The notes under the pieces: generated by a model
Database searches by the model: none
What the model saw: the letters and a program-made list of their open reading frames with translations, nothing else
What the model was told of the DNA's origin: nothing
Program-made: the position numbers and the translations under genes
Assembly (NCBI GenBank): GCA_900469615.1
Contig: UBYA01000010.1
Span: 218,246-282,245, forward strand
DNA length: 64,000 nucleotides
Source: Hyphomicrobiales bacterium
GTDB lineage: Bacteria > Pseudomonadota > Alphaproteobacteria > Rhizobiales > Rhizobiaceae
Direction: 5' to 3'
Shown here: in pieces, positions 49,972-59,034 of the stretch
How positions within the stretch are numbered: the stretch's first letter is position 1
Layout: every line of letters begins with the position of its first letter

Positions 49972-51183
49972 ATGGGAACTGTTTCACAGTTGCACGAACA
50001 CGTCAGGCAGCCCGCGCATCCTATTCAAAGCGAAGAGGAAGCGCTCGATATCGCACGTTCGCTCGCGACCGGTTTCGCACAGCAGGCAAGCGATCGCGAC
50101 ATCAACCGCATCTTGCCCTACGATGAGGTCGAGGCCCTGTCCCAATCGGGCCTGCTCGGAATTTCCGTACCTTCGGAGCATGGCGGCATCGATATTTCAA
50201 ACTGCGTTCTTGCCGAGGTCATTGCCATTCTGGCGGAGGCGGACCCTTCCCTCGCGCAGATACTGCAAACGCATTTTCATGTGCTGGAGGCGGTGCGGAT
50301 TGGCGGAGGCGAGGATCAGCGAGCCTTCCTTTTTGACCGGGCCATCATAGGCGACCGCTTCTGTGGCGTCTTTTCCGAACCCGGCATCGGTGGAACCGAT
50401 CAAAATGCGCTGCATCTGACATCGGACGGGCGCGGCTTTCGCCTCAGCGGCCGAAGCTCGCCTTCCGCCAGCATTCTGTTTTCGGACTGGATTGCCCTGT
50501 TCGTTCCGGACGACCGCAAGAAACTCGTGGCAGCCGTCGTGCCCCGGAATACCGAAGGCATCCAAATCATCGACGATTGGGATGGCTTTGGCCAGAGAAC
50601 ATCCGGAGACGGCACGACCATTCTGCACGATGTCTACCTCAATGCCGATGCCGTGCTCCTGCATCGCGACAAGCTGGCCCAGCCAACGGTGATCGATTGC
50701 GTGAACCAGCTTACCCATGCCGGCATCAGCCTCGGCATCGCCCGGTCCGCGCTGGCGGCGGCCATGGCGTTCGTAAAGTCGCAGCCATCGGCTGACGGTG
50801 GTTTCGAGCGGGCCGCGGACGACCCGCTGACCGTCACGAGGATCGGCGGGATTGCCATCCGGATCGAAGCGGCGACAGCCATCGTGGAGCGCGCCGGCAG
50901 CAGGATCGACGCCGCCCAGATCAATCTCACCGAGGATCACGTCATCGATGCCGCACTGTCTGTCGCGGCAGCCGTTACGGTTACGGCCGATATCGCGATG
51001 GAAGCAGCCAACGCGCTGTTTGATCTTGCCGGCATGATGTCGGCCCGCATCGGGCTCAACCTCGATCGCCATTGGCGCAATGCCCGAATTCACACGCTGC
51101 ATGATCCCGCGCGGCGCAAACACACCATCGTCGGCAATTACCATCTCAACGGCGTAAAGCCGCCGAAGAGCTCGCTGCTCTGA
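49972..51183 (+). CDS. SfnB-like acyl-CoA-dehydrogenase-family oxidoreductase
   Basis: A 403-residue flavoprotein of the acyl-CoA dehydrogenase fold, of the SfnB sulfur-acquisition type. Motifs are LPYDEVEALSQSGLLGISVPSEHGG, LTSDGRGFRLSGRSSPSASILFSDWIAL, and a C-terminal RNARIHTLHDPARRKHTIVGNYHLNG. Such enzymes work with flavin reductases or monooxygenases to oxidise sulfones and related compounds when sulfate is scarce. GAGGAG lies just before the ATG. It converges on the Rrf2 gene, and its neighbours fit the same theme. The exact substrate is unknown. Confidence 0.82.
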   Translation: MGTVSQLHEHVRQPAHPIQSEEEALDIARSLATGFAQQASDRDINRILPYDEVEALSQSGLLGISVPSEHGGIDISNCVLAEVIAILAEADPSLAQILQTHFHVLEAVRIGGGEDQRAFLFDRAIIGDRFCGVFSEPGIGGTDQNALHLTSDGRGFRLSGRSSPSASILFSDWIALFVPDDRKKLVAAVVPRNTEGIQIIDDWDGFGQRTSGDGTTILHDVYLNADAVLLHRDKLAQPTVIDCVNQLTHAGISLGIARSALAAAMAFVKSQPSADGGFERAADDPLTVTRIGGIAIRIEAATAIVERAGSRIDAAQINLTEDHVIDAALSVAAAVTVTADIAMEAANALFDLAGMMSARIGLNLDRHWRNARIHTLHDPARRKHTIVGNYHLNGVKPPKSSLL

Positions 51184-51207
51184 CCGGCGGCTGAAGCGGG
51201 GAAACGA

Positions 51208-51675
51208 TCAGCCGATCTGCGAAGCGCGGCGGTCTTCCCGTTCCGGAAGACCGATGTCGGAACCGCCGGCAACGAACTGTTCCAACGACATGTTGTCGAG
51301 AATCTCGGCAATCGCGTCGCGCACCTCCGTCATGGAACGCCGTACCTGACAGCGCTCCGGATCGGAACAGTCGTCGCAGGCTTCGTAGGCCGTGCGGCTG
51401 GCACAGCGAATCGGCGCCAGCGGGCCGTCCAGGGTACGAATGACATGGCCGATGCGGATTTCCGATGCCGGACGCGAGAGCGAATAACCGCCACCCGGTC
51501 CCTTCTTCGAGCGCAGGACGCCGGCATTTCGCAATTCGAGCAGGATGGTATCGAGAAACTTCTTCGGAATATTGTTGCGCAACGCGATATCGTTGATGAA
51601 CGCCGTCTCGCCAGGGCCGAGGCGGGCGAGATCCACCAGCGCCTTCAGTCCGTATTTTCCTTTTTTCGTAAGCAT
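51208..51675 (-). CDS. Rrf2-family transcriptional regulator
   Basis: A 155-residue Rrf2 protein: MLTKKGKYGLKALVDLARLG, IPKKFLDTILLELRNAGVLRSKKGPGGGYSLSRP, then a C-terminal part with several cysteines (IRCASRTAYEACDDCSDPERCQ). The HTH and wing match IscR/CymR/RsrR-like regulators. The cysteines may hold an iron-sulfur cluster, though the spacing differs from IscR. An upstream AT-rich motif at 51808-51825 reappears upstream of the neighbouring FAD gene, so it probably controls both. The longer open frame is rejected because it adds a sequence with no family match. Confidence 0.9.
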   Translation of the reverse strand: MLTKKGKYGLKALVDLARLGPGETAFINDIALRNNIPKKFLDTILLELRNAGVLRSKKGPGGGYSLSRPASEIRIGHVIRTLDGPLAPIRCASRTAYEACDDCSDPERCQVRRSMTEVRDAIAEILDNMSLEQFVAGGSDIGLPEREDRRASQIG

Positions 51676-51807
51676 CGCCGTCCGCTTTACTGCAAAGTCG
51701 ATTATTGAAAACCCGGCATGGCTCAAAGGAGAGCCAACCGGCCGGTCTCGCCAGCATGGATTGCCGAAGTAATCCCGCAACCCGTTGCGAACAAGACAGT
51801 AACTCAC

Positions 51808-51825
51808 AAATTGTATAGTTTATAT
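51808..51825 (+). promoter_or_regulatory. proposed operator upstream of the Rrf2 gene
   Basis: AAATTGTATAGTTTATAT lies 133 bases upstream of the Rrf2 start and is framed by ACTCA / TGAGT arms. The near-identical AAATTTTATAGAGTATAT (minus strand, 53438-53420) lies upstream of the second FAD gene. Shared, AT-rich, and specific to these two promoters: a likely common regulator site. Confidence 0.5.
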
Positions 51826-51881
51826 GAGTAAATTTAGGCAATTGTATCGTCTAAGCAACGAATTTGCGGCTTTTCTTGGAT

Positions 51882-53342
51882 TCAGGCGGCGCTACTATCC
51901 AAACATGCTTTCCCTTCGTCCCCTTTGCGGTCGGCAATCGCGCCGGCCACCTGTTCGGCGACAAGCACCGCATGCTCGACCACCTCGGGCAACCCCATGA
52001 GTTCGCCAAAGGTGCCGCGGGCCAACGGCCCGGAAATGAACAGGGACGGCACAACCGTTCCATCGGCGGCAAGCGCACGCGATCGCATATCGCAGGCAAA
52101 CCCCAGGCTCGCCGCGTCCATGGCGAGATATCCGGCCTTCGACAGCTCATCGATCCAGGCTTGAGACTGCAGAATGCCGCGATGCCCCGGACCGGTGGTA
52201 ACGACGACCGCATCGAATTGCTTGCCGACACGCCGTTGCGACCGGCTGAGCCGCAATGTGCAATCAATGAAGCCACCTGCGGCGGTTACGGCCGCAACCG
52301 AAGCCGCCAGTACCTCGAGCCTGCCATTGGCGATCGCCCGCTCGCTGGACGCCTCCACCTGCGGCGCCACCCGAAAGCGATGCACATCCCAGAAGGGCCG
52401 CAAATGCCTGACGAGACGGCGGCGCTCCCCGATGGGCAATGCCTGCCACAAATGCAGCCCTTGCGCCCTCACCTGATCGATGACGGCATGCCAGCTGCGC
52501 CCCTCTTGCTCCGCTCTGCGGATCGCGGCCCGAACGCGACACAGTAGATCGAGCGCCGTCTTCGACGGCCGGCCGGCGAAATCGCCGAACGGTTCCTGCT
52601 TCACCGCCGCATGGCCGCGCGAACGCAAGCCGCGTCTGGATATTGCGGTAATCGGTCCCCGATGACCGCGCAGTTCGAGCGAGGCTATGACATCGGCCGA
52701 GGTCAAGCCGTTGCCGACGATCAAGACGCGATCGTTCGTGCGGATGGCGGTGAGCGCATCCGGCCGTGTCGGATCCGGAACGAAGCGCGGATGATCGGCA
52801 AGCGCATCCTGCAGCGCTTGCGGCGGCAAGGGCGACGGATGGCTGGTGGCGATGACGAGCATGTCCGCATTCACACGCTGTCCCGCCGCATCCACGATCA
52901 TCCAGCGGCGACCCGCCCTCCGGATGCGCTCGACGCGCTGCCTGACGTGAACCAGCCGTCCATCCTCAACGAACGGACGGATCATGCTGTTGACGTAGCG
53001 GCCGAAAACGGAACGTCGCGGAAAAAGGCCGCCATTGCCGGCTACCGCCGCCTCGTCATCGGCGAGCGCATCCCTTTCCTGCAGCCAACGCTGAAAATGT
53101 TCGATGTCATCCGGCAACAGGCTCATCTTCGCCGCCGGCACATTGATGCGATGAGCGGGATCTTGCGTATCGTAGGCAAGCCCCGCCCCCAGACGCTCCC
53201 GCGGTTCGAATATGAAGATCTGACCGGGCGATAACGGCAGCCGTTGCAGCAGATGGAAGGCGACCGCAGCTCCGGAAACGCCGCCGCCAACAATGGCGAT
53301 CACCGGCAGATCGGCCGCCGGACGGTCAGAGCCAATGGTCAA
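51882..53342 (-). CDS. FAD/NAD(P)-binding protein (NAD_binding_9 type), second copy
   Basis: A 486-residue flavoprotein similar in layout to the one at 47907: IAIVGGGVSGAAVAFHLL at the N-terminus, RLGAGLAYDTQDPAHRINVPAAKMSLLPDD, a second nucleotide motif VLIVGNGLTSADVI, and the C-terminal end GPLARGTFGELMGLPEVVEHAVLVAEQVAGAI. There is no ATG near the expected N-terminus; I place the start at a TTG (53342) that has GGAGGG about eight bases before it. The open frame runs further upstream but adds a non-family sequence. Likely belongs with the SfnB/Rrf2 group. Confidence 0.75.
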   Translation of the reverse strand: MTIGSDRPAADLPVIAIVGGGVSGAAVAFHLLQRLPLSPGQIFIFEPRERLGAGLAYDTQDPAHRINVPAAKMSLLPDDIEHFQRWLQERDALADDEAAVAGNGGLFPRRSVFGRYVNSMIRPFVEDGRLVHVRQRVERIRRAGRRWMIVDAAGQRVNADMLVIATSHPSPLPPQALQDALADHPRFVPDPTRPDALTAIRTNDRVLIVGNGLTSADVIASLELRGHRGPITAISRRGLRSRGHAAVKQEPFGDFAGRPSKTALDLLCRVRAAIRRAEQEGRSWHAVIDQVRAQGLHLWQALPIGERRRLVRHLRPFWDVHRFRVAPQVEASSERAIANGRLEVLAASVAAVTAAGGFIDCTLRLSRSQRRVGKQFDAVVVTTGPGHRGILQSQAWIDELSKAGYLAMDAASLGFACDMRSRALAADGTVVPSLFISGPLARGTFGELMGLPEVVEHAVLVAEQVAGAIADRKGDEGKACLDSSAA

Positions 53343-53419
53343 TAGCAACTCCCTCCAGATCGATCGCCGCGCCAATCCTGTGTCCGTCGAGCAATCATAA
53401 TTCGCGCAAGAGAGATAAC

Positions 53420-53438
53420 GATATACTCTATAAAATTT
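53420..53438 (-). promoter_or_regulatory. proposed operator upstream of the second FAD gene
   Basis: On the minus strand AAATTTTATAGAGTATAT, closely matching the site upstream of the Rrf2 gene. It lies 78-96 bases upstream of the TTG start at 53342. Confidence 0.45.
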
Positions 53439-53643
53439 ATTGACAACACGCTTGCCGGGCATACCGCTGCCCACAGCAGCGCCGGCGGTCAACACGATGC
53501 TGATATGCTTTTGCAAACAAGTGGTTATTGTGCCTTGCACAACATTGTTTTTGCACCGCAGGATGTAAAAAACTTGGCATATGCCGCTGGGAGGAACATA
53601 CTAGCGGTTGTTCTGGTTCGTGTTCTCTGGGAGGAGAAACATC

Positions 53644-53748
53644 ATGGAACTGCTTCATCTGCTTACCGCTTTCGACTATGCGCTGATGCTGCTTCTGGCT
53701 GCCATCTTCGTGTTCAGCGTCATGGAAGGCGGGCATAAGAGGCACTGA
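53644..53748 (+). CDS. 34-residue single-span membrane protein
   Basis: A tiny frame, MELLHLLTAFDYALMLLLAA followed by IFVFSVMEGGHKRH, with one membrane helix (about residues 9-27) and a charged end. GGGAGGAG lies seven bases before the ATG, a very strong ribosome-binding site, which makes translation likely. I do not recognise the family. It resembles in size and style the small helper subunits of membrane complexes. It stands alone between the second FAD gene (divergent) and a gene-poor stretch. Confidence 0.55.
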   Translation: MELLHLLTAFDYALMLLLAAIFVFSVMEGGHKRH

Positions 53749-54426
53749 ATTCGTGCCACCGAAGGTAGTCGTGATGTCGTGATGTCCGTCAGGTGACTAT
53801 TCGCGACGTGTTCGGGCAAGAGCGCCATATCATCGGCGAACCCGTTAGGTTGGCGAAAATTTTATTGTGCAGTCAGCCTGCCATGGCAACGGCACGATAT
53901 GACGATACACACGAGTCGTTGTCACGAGAGCTCTTGCTCGGCGATTATCAGCTTCTCCGGAGAGGAGATGCGTGGAAGCCTGAGCATTGTTCGCGCCACT
54001 CGTCCGGGCGGGTCCGAAAAATCGAGCGGACGCGATGGCTTGAGGACGAATCTCGCGGTCAAGGCAGCTCTCCACACGATACCGCTTCCCAAATCGGCTC
54101 GCCTGTCCCAGTCATTAGAATAGAGTGGCAGAGAGGCCGCATTACAGGCGTCCAAGAAGGATTGCCGAGCTTGGCTCTCGCGAGTAAAAATCGTCCGATA
54201 TTGCAGATTATTCGATGCACTGCGAACAAGGCCCGCGTGCGCCGAGAATGACGTTGCGCCACGGCAACCGCCAATACAAGAGCGGTCGCCCCGACAAGGA
54301 ATTGCTGGAGTAAACCCCGGATATTCACTCCAATCATCTCGAATATTTCGGCAAGCCTCGCGCAAACAATCCATAGGATATTACCCGGTATCGATGAAAA
54401 ACATGCAACGCAGGGGGATATACTTT
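53749..54426. other. 678-base stretch without a convincing gene
   Basis: Short overlapping frames occur on both strands, but none has a family match together with a good start. No repeat, tRNA or clear terminator was found. Confidence 0.5.
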
Positions 54427-54549
54427 ATGGGCTACGATTGGGATGGCATCAAAACGCGGCGGATGAGAAGACTGAAATACGGGATATCGCTCTTCCTCTT
54501 TACGATGTCCCTCACCGCGCCAACCATGTTCCTGCTGCATCTGCACTGA
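54427..54549 (+). CDS. 40-residue basic single-span membrane protein
   Basis: A tiny frame starting MGYDWDGIKTRRMRRLKYG with a membrane helix after it (ISLFLFTMSLTAPTMFLLHL). AGGGGG lies about ten bases before the ATG. The Trp-Asp-Gly plus arginine-rich start followed by a hydrophobic segment recalls short conserved rhizobial proteins, but I cannot name a family. Between it and the tRNA gene (54550-54879) I see no further gene. Confidence 0.5.
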   Translation: MGYDWDGIKTRRMRRLKYGISLFLFTMSLTAPTMFLLHLH

Positions 54550-54879
54550 GTCCGGCACCTCTATCCGGCTATCCGGCCTTTTTCCTCGCGATCTTGCGCA
54601 TTCGTCAGGAACCCGCGGCGCGACCACTCGACAGCCTCGCGAAACCGCCGTGACTTTTGCGCACATGGCTGGGCCGTCACATAAAAGGAAGATCGAACCG
54701 AAGAGCATTGAGGCGGCCGGCCGCTCGCAAGAGAAAGGCCGGGGCGGGTGTAAGGAAGCACTACCTTGCCGCGCAGGAAGCAATCGGCGCCATCGGCCGG
54801 AACGAAGAAAGCGTAAAATGTGAAACGCCGCCATTTGTGTGAAATGACGGCCTACAAATCAGCGCTAACTAGTTGAACT

Positions 54880-54955
<76 letters not shown>

Positions 54956-55079
54956 GCACCGCTTGCTGGCGGCGTGATCGGGCATATAAATAGGATCGGT
55001 TTGATTGTCCAGCGGCCAGACGAATTTTCTTTGATTATTTGTCAAAAAAATTTCAGCTTCCGCCGAAAACTCAATAAAA

Positions 55080-56030
55080 TCAAAGCTCAAGAATTCCGGA
55101 CGCGATACGCACCGCTTGGCCGCCAATCCGTGCATTGGCGATCTGCCCGCCGTCGACGTCGACATGCAGGTGAATCAGCGAGGGCCGACCCATCTCTATG
55201 CCCTGCTCGATGATGAAGGGATGATGTCCGTCCGGCAATGCATCGAACTGGTTGATGGCTCCTGACATTGCTGCGGCGGCCGAACCCGTCGCCGGGTCTT
55301 CGACGATTCCCATGCCGACGGGAAAGACGCGCGCGTGAAACTTTGCGACATGATTGACGCCGCCACGACAATAGATGAAGGCCGAGGCCAGCGCGCCATC
55401 GACGAAAGGAACCGTCTTTTCCCAAAGCTGCGCATCGAATTCCATCCGTTCGGCCGCGCCGACATCATGCACCGGCACCAGAAGGAACGGCACTCCGGCG
55501 CTCCAGATGGACGGAACGTGATTCTCGAAGCCGATCTCGGTGATCTTCAGGCTGAGTGCATTGGCGATATCGGCCTTGTCGAGAGGCAGCAGGATCTGCT
55601 GCGATTTCCTGGGCAGGTCGAATTCGGCAAAGCTCGGCTTGTTCTGTCGCAGCCTGATGGCACAGCGCACCGGCCCCACACGCTCGTCCAGCACGGAAAC
55701 AAGATCGATATCGCCACCGTGGCTGGCATGAGCCTTCTCGGCCAGCGCAATCGCCGTGCCGACGGTCGGATGACCGGCGAAAGGCAGTTCGCGGCCGGGC
55801 GTGAATATCCGCAAACTGGCCGTATGAGCCGGATTTTGCGGCGGCAGCACGAATACAGTCTCGGAGAGATTCATCTCCCTGGCGATCGCCTGCATGGCCT
55901 CATCGCTCAGATCCTCTGCATCGTATATGATCGCCAGGGGGTTGCCCCCAAGCCTGGTATCGGTGAACACATCATAGACACTGTAGCTGCGCGCCAATCC
56001 CGCCTCCATCATGCTTTCGGATTTAACCAT
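55080..56030 (-). CDS. PhzF-family isomerase/epimerase-like protein
   Basis: A 316-residue protein of the PhzF (diaminopimelate-epimerase fold) family. It begins SYSVYDVFTDTRLGGNPLAII, with the catalytic-glutamate motif MNLSETVFVLPP near residue 55, RIFTPGRELPFAGHPTVGTAIAL, and the second-half motif VEDPATGSAAAAMSGAI. Phenazine genes are absent, so it is one of the many general-purpose family members of unknown substrate. A second ATG seven codons in (MMEAG) is also possible. Confidence 0.9.
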   Translation of the reverse strand: MVKSESMMEAGLARSYSVYDVFTDTRLGGNPLAIIYDAEDLSDEAMQAIAREMNLSETVFVLPPQNPAHTASLRIFTPGRELPFAGHPTVGTAIALAEKAHASHGGDIDLVSVLDERVGPVRCAIRLRQNKPSFAEFDLPRKSQQILLPLDKADIANALSLKITEIGFENHVPSIWSAGVPFLLVPVHDVGAAERMEFDAQLWEKTVPFVDGALASAFIYCRGGVNHVAKFHARVFPVGMGIVEDPATGSAAAAMSGAINQFDALPDGHHPFIIEQGIEMGRPSLIHLHVDVDGGQIANARIGGQAVRIASGILEL

Positions 56031-56060
56031 ACCGGCAAGCGCCCCTTGCGCAAGCCCAAG

Positions 56061-56798
56061 CTATGCCTGCCTGCCGAAGAACCATGCGAGAATGGGCAAC
56101 ATCGCGGCGCTGTAATGATGCGCCGAAGGATCGGCCGATCGGATGGCAACGGCGCCATCGATCTCGTCTTCCTCGGAAACCAGCATATGCGCTTCAATGC
56201 GGCGCAGCATGTCCTCTGCCGACCAGGGAAAGCGGAAAACGCGGAAAAGCGTGACCGAGCGCTTTATATGAGTGCCGTAATAGGCGGGCTCGGCGACCGC
56301 ATCATTCAGATCGAGGCCGGTTTCCTCCCGCACCTCGCGGCGCATGTTGCCCTCGACATCGCAATGGCCATCGACGATATCATTTTCATCCATCGATCCT
56401 GCGGCGCAATAGACCTGGCCGGGATTGGCCGTGTGCGGCGCCATGCGGATCGCGACGATCGCTCCATCGCACGAAACCGCGACGGCAAAGGCGAAAAGGT
56501 GAAAGCCGCCCGGCTCCCTTTGCTTTCGCCACCACAGAAACGTCGAAAAGGGCGTCAGATACGCTTCCCCCTCGACCACGCCGTCGACAACCGAAAGCCG
56601 GTGCTGGAAGATCATGCGGCCATCGAAGAGCGCCGGATTGGCAGCGACCTCCCTGGCCCAGTTTGCGCGTGCCGCTTCCCGCTCGCGCAGATGGAACGGA
56701 TGCTCGCCGGGCAGGATGGCAAGATCGATGCGGGAAACGGGAAACACGGTTCCCTCCGGCGGCCAGCCGGCCATGTCTTTCTGTTCTGAAACGCTCAT
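56061..56798 (-). CDS. NUDIX hydrolase
   Basis: A 245-residue protein whose middle carries the NUDIX core REVREETGLDL within a stretch GNMRREVREETGL; the upstream glutamate spacing differs from the standard box. N-terminal part: FPVSRIDLAILPGEHPFHLRER. Substrate unknown (nucleoside diphosphate derivatives are typical). Its ATG overlaps the stop of the endonuclease/phosphatase gene (ATGA), so the two are probably coupled. The open frame continues upstream only as overlap with that gene. Confidence 0.8.
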   Translation of the reverse strand: MSVSEQKDMAGWPPEGTVFPVSRIDLAILPGEHPFHLREREAARANWAREVAANPALFDGRMIFQHRLSVVDGVVEGEAYLTPFSTFLWWRKQREPGGFHLFAFAVAVSCDGAIVAIRMAPHTANPGQVYCAAGSMDENDIVDGHCDVEGNMRREVREETGLDLNDAVAEPAYYGTHIKRSVTLFRVFRFPWSAEDMLRRIEAHMLVSEEDEIDGAVAIRSADPSAHHYSAAMLPILAWFFGRQA

Positions 56799-57910
56799 AT
56801 CAAATCCAGTGTCATGACAACGGGGCAATGGTCGGACGCTTTCGGCCTGTCCCAGCCGACGCGCGGATAGCGCTCCACATCCTGCCCCGGAGGAAATATG
56901 GTGCGGAAGGGCTGACCGGAGCGGATGATGTCGGGAGAGCGCGTCGCGTTGGCGCGCGCGAGAGCCGGAGACAACCAGATATAGTCGAGCTGGCACAGCC
57001 TCTGCTCCTGCGGTCCCCGCGCGTGATAGAGCGTCCAGCGGTCGAGCGCGTCCCGCCGCCGCATCACGTTCTCGACGAAGCCGTCGCGTGTGAAGATATC
57101 GAGCGCGCTGCCGCTCTCCTCGTTGCGCGGTTCGAAACGATAGCCGGTGCGGCGCGTGCCGATAACATCGACCCATTCCTGATAATCGTTCATGTCGCCG
57201 CAGATGGCGAAATTCTTCGTCGCCGTGTGACCGGCACCGAACCGGCTCTCGATGATGTGCCGAACCGCCATCGTCTCTGCCCGGCGGATCGGCATGGTCG
57301 TGTGGCGCCCATCCATGCCTTCGCGCGCCGGTCCCATCGATTTCAGATGCACGACATAGAGCGAAAACGGCACGCCGCCGATATGGAGATGCAGCTCCAG
57401 GCAATCGCGCTTGAAGATCTTGTCTTCCGAATGATGGCCGAGTTCCGCCAGTTCATCGTTGAAAAGGCCGAAATGATCGTAAGTCACCATGGCGTGACTC
57501 TTGATGTCGTTGAGCACGATCGGCTGGCCGTCTCGCGTCTCCTCGCGCATCATCACGGCCACATCGATGCCGCGGCTGTCATTGCCCTCGATCAGGAATT
57601 TCTGCCGATAGCCATTGCCGACCATGCGGTAGAGATAGCCATATTCGAACGCCTGCAGCGCCGCCATGTTGTCGACTTCCTGCAGGCAGATGATGTCGGC
57701 ATCGGCGTCCGCGATCGCAAGCGCCGTCATTTGCCTGGTATCGTCGGTCGCGGCGACCACGCGCGCCGCTTCCAGTTGCTGATAAACCTCCTCGCTGCGG
57801 ACATCGAAGAGCTGCAGCACGCGATCCTGACGCAGCTGATTGCGAAAACCGGTGTAATCGAAACGGGTCAGAAGGTTCTCGACATTGAAGGTCGCAAGAC
57901 GCAGGGACAT
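56795..57910 (-). CDS. endonuclease/exonuclease/phosphatase family protein
   Basis: A 371-residue protein with the DNase-I-like fold: LRLATFNVENLLTRF at the start, IICLQEVDNM with the metal-binding glutamate, VVHLKSMGP, FAICGDMNDYQEW, LCQLDYIWLSP and the terminal KASDHCPVVMTLD catalytic motif. All key residues of the family are present. There is no signal peptide, so it is cytoplasmic. It may act on nucleic acids or phosphoesters. Gene order with the NUDIX hydrolase suggests nucleotide clean-up. Confidence 0.9.
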   Translation of the reverse strand: MSLRLATFNVENLLTRFDYTGFRNQLRQDRVLQLFDVRSEEVYQQLEAARVVAATDDTRQMTALAIADADADIICLQEVDNMAALQAFEYGYLYRMVGNGYRQKFLIEGNDSRGIDVAVMMREETRDGQPIVLNDIKSHAMVTYDHFGLFNDELAELGHHSEDKIFKRDCLELHLHIGGVPFSLYVVHLKSMGPAREGMDGRHTTMPIRRAETMAVRHIIESRFGAGHTATKNFAICGDMNDYQEWVDVIGTRRTGYRFEPRNEESGSALDIFTRDGFVENVMRRRDALDRWTLYHARGPQEQRLCQLDYIWLSPALARANATRSPDIIRSGQPFRTIFPPGQDVERYPRVGWDRPKASDHCPVVMTLDLI

Positions 57911-57961
57911 GAAGCATTCCGATTTATGAAAAGAAACGTGAGCCGGCTCATGCAGCCGGCG

Positions 57962-58957
57962 TCACCCGGCCTTGGGCGTCACCGTCGATTTGAACTTGCC
58001 CATCAGATACGGCCCCGACAGAACGGGCGCATATTTCGGCTCCTCGCCCGCTTTCAGGCAGGAAGGCAGGCAGGCGATCTCGGCAAACCAGTTCGGTTGA
58101 TGGAAGAAGGCCAGGGATTGGCGGCGCTGCATGCCGCCCTCCTCCGGCGGCGGATTGACGACGCGATGGACGGTGGAGACCCAGCGATCGTTGGTCCAGA
58201 GCGCCATCAGGTCGCCGATGTTGATGACGAAAGCCCCTTCGACAGGCGGCACCGGCGTCCAGTTGCCATCCGGAGCAATGATCTCGAGCCCTTTCGAGCC
58301 AGGTTGCGGCAGGAGGATCGTCAGGCTGCCGTAATCGGTATGCGCGCCAGCGCGAAGCTGGCCCGGCTCCGGCGGCACATGCTGCTCGGGATAGTTCAAC
58401 GCCCTCAGCGCGCTGATCGGCGCATCCACATAGGCATCGAAGAAATGCTCGTCGAGGCCGAGCGCAGTTGCAAACACCCGCATGATGCGGGCCGCCAGAT
58501 CCTCCATCGCCCTGTAATAAGCTTTCCAGGCCTCTGCGAACCCTTCAGGTCCCTCCGGCCAGATGGTGGCGGCATAGCAGAAGCCGAGCGCTTCCGGATC
58601 GCTCATGCCTGCCGGAACGGAAAGCGGTCCGCCGTTGAAGCTTTCCTTCAGGTCCGGCGGCGTATCGACATTGCGCGATTTCGCCAGGGCTTCCGTCCCC
58701 GGACCGAGATAACCGTAGGGATAGCCGGGATAGAGCGTCTTGGCGCGCTGCTTCACCTCGGCCGGCAGATCGAAGAAAGCTTGCGTCTTCTTCCAAACAC
58801 CGGCAATCACGGCATCCGCGACGCCGTGATTGGCAATCGCCAGAAAGCCCGTCGAGCGGCATATCCGATCCACCTCCGCGCCGAGCCGCTTTTTCTCGTC
58901 GTGTCCGGCCACCTCGAAGGCACCGAGATCGAAAATCGGAAAGTTGTGATCGGACAT
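57962..58957 (-). CDS. isopenicillin-N-synthase-like 2OG-Fe(II) oxygenase
   Basis: A 331-residue non-heme iron oxygenase. It starts NFPIFDLGAFEV, with the double-stranded beta-helix motif AGAHTDYGSLTILLPQPG (His and Asp ligands), WVSTVHRVVNPPPEEGG (distal His) and RQSLAFFHQPNW (2OG-binding Arg-x-Ser). Members of this family act on amino acids, purine derivatives and secondary metabolites, so the substrate is open. It is 77 bases downstream of the ABC ATPase and may be cotranscribed, possibly linking iron supply or an imported substrate to oxidation. Confidence 0.88.
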   Translation of the reverse strand: MSDHNFPIFDLGAFEVAGHDEKKRLGAEVDRICRSTGFLAIANHGVADAVIAGVWKKTQAFFDLPAEVKQRAKTLYPGYPYGYLGPGTEALAKSRNVDTPPDLKESFNGGPLSVPAGMSDPEALGFCYAATIWPEGPEGFAEAWKAYYRAMEDLAARIMRVFATALGLDEHFFDAYVDAPISALRALNYPEQHVPPEPGQLRAGAHTDYGSLTILLPQPGSKGLEIIAPDGNWTPVPPVEGAFVINIGDLMALWTNDRWVSTVHRVVNPPPEEGGMQRRQSLAFFHQPNWFAEIACLPSCLKAGEEPKYAPVLSGPYLMGKFKSTVTPKAG

Positions 58958-59034
58958 GCGCGACTCCCATTCGTGACATCGGGCAAATCAAGCATAGGAG
59001 GCGACAGGGAACAACCATCTTGTCCCCCGCCTTT

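Noticed and set aside
55080..56030. Phenazine biosynthesis from the PhzF-like gene
   Set aside because: No other phenazine genes are near; PhzF-like proteins are widespread with unknown substrates.
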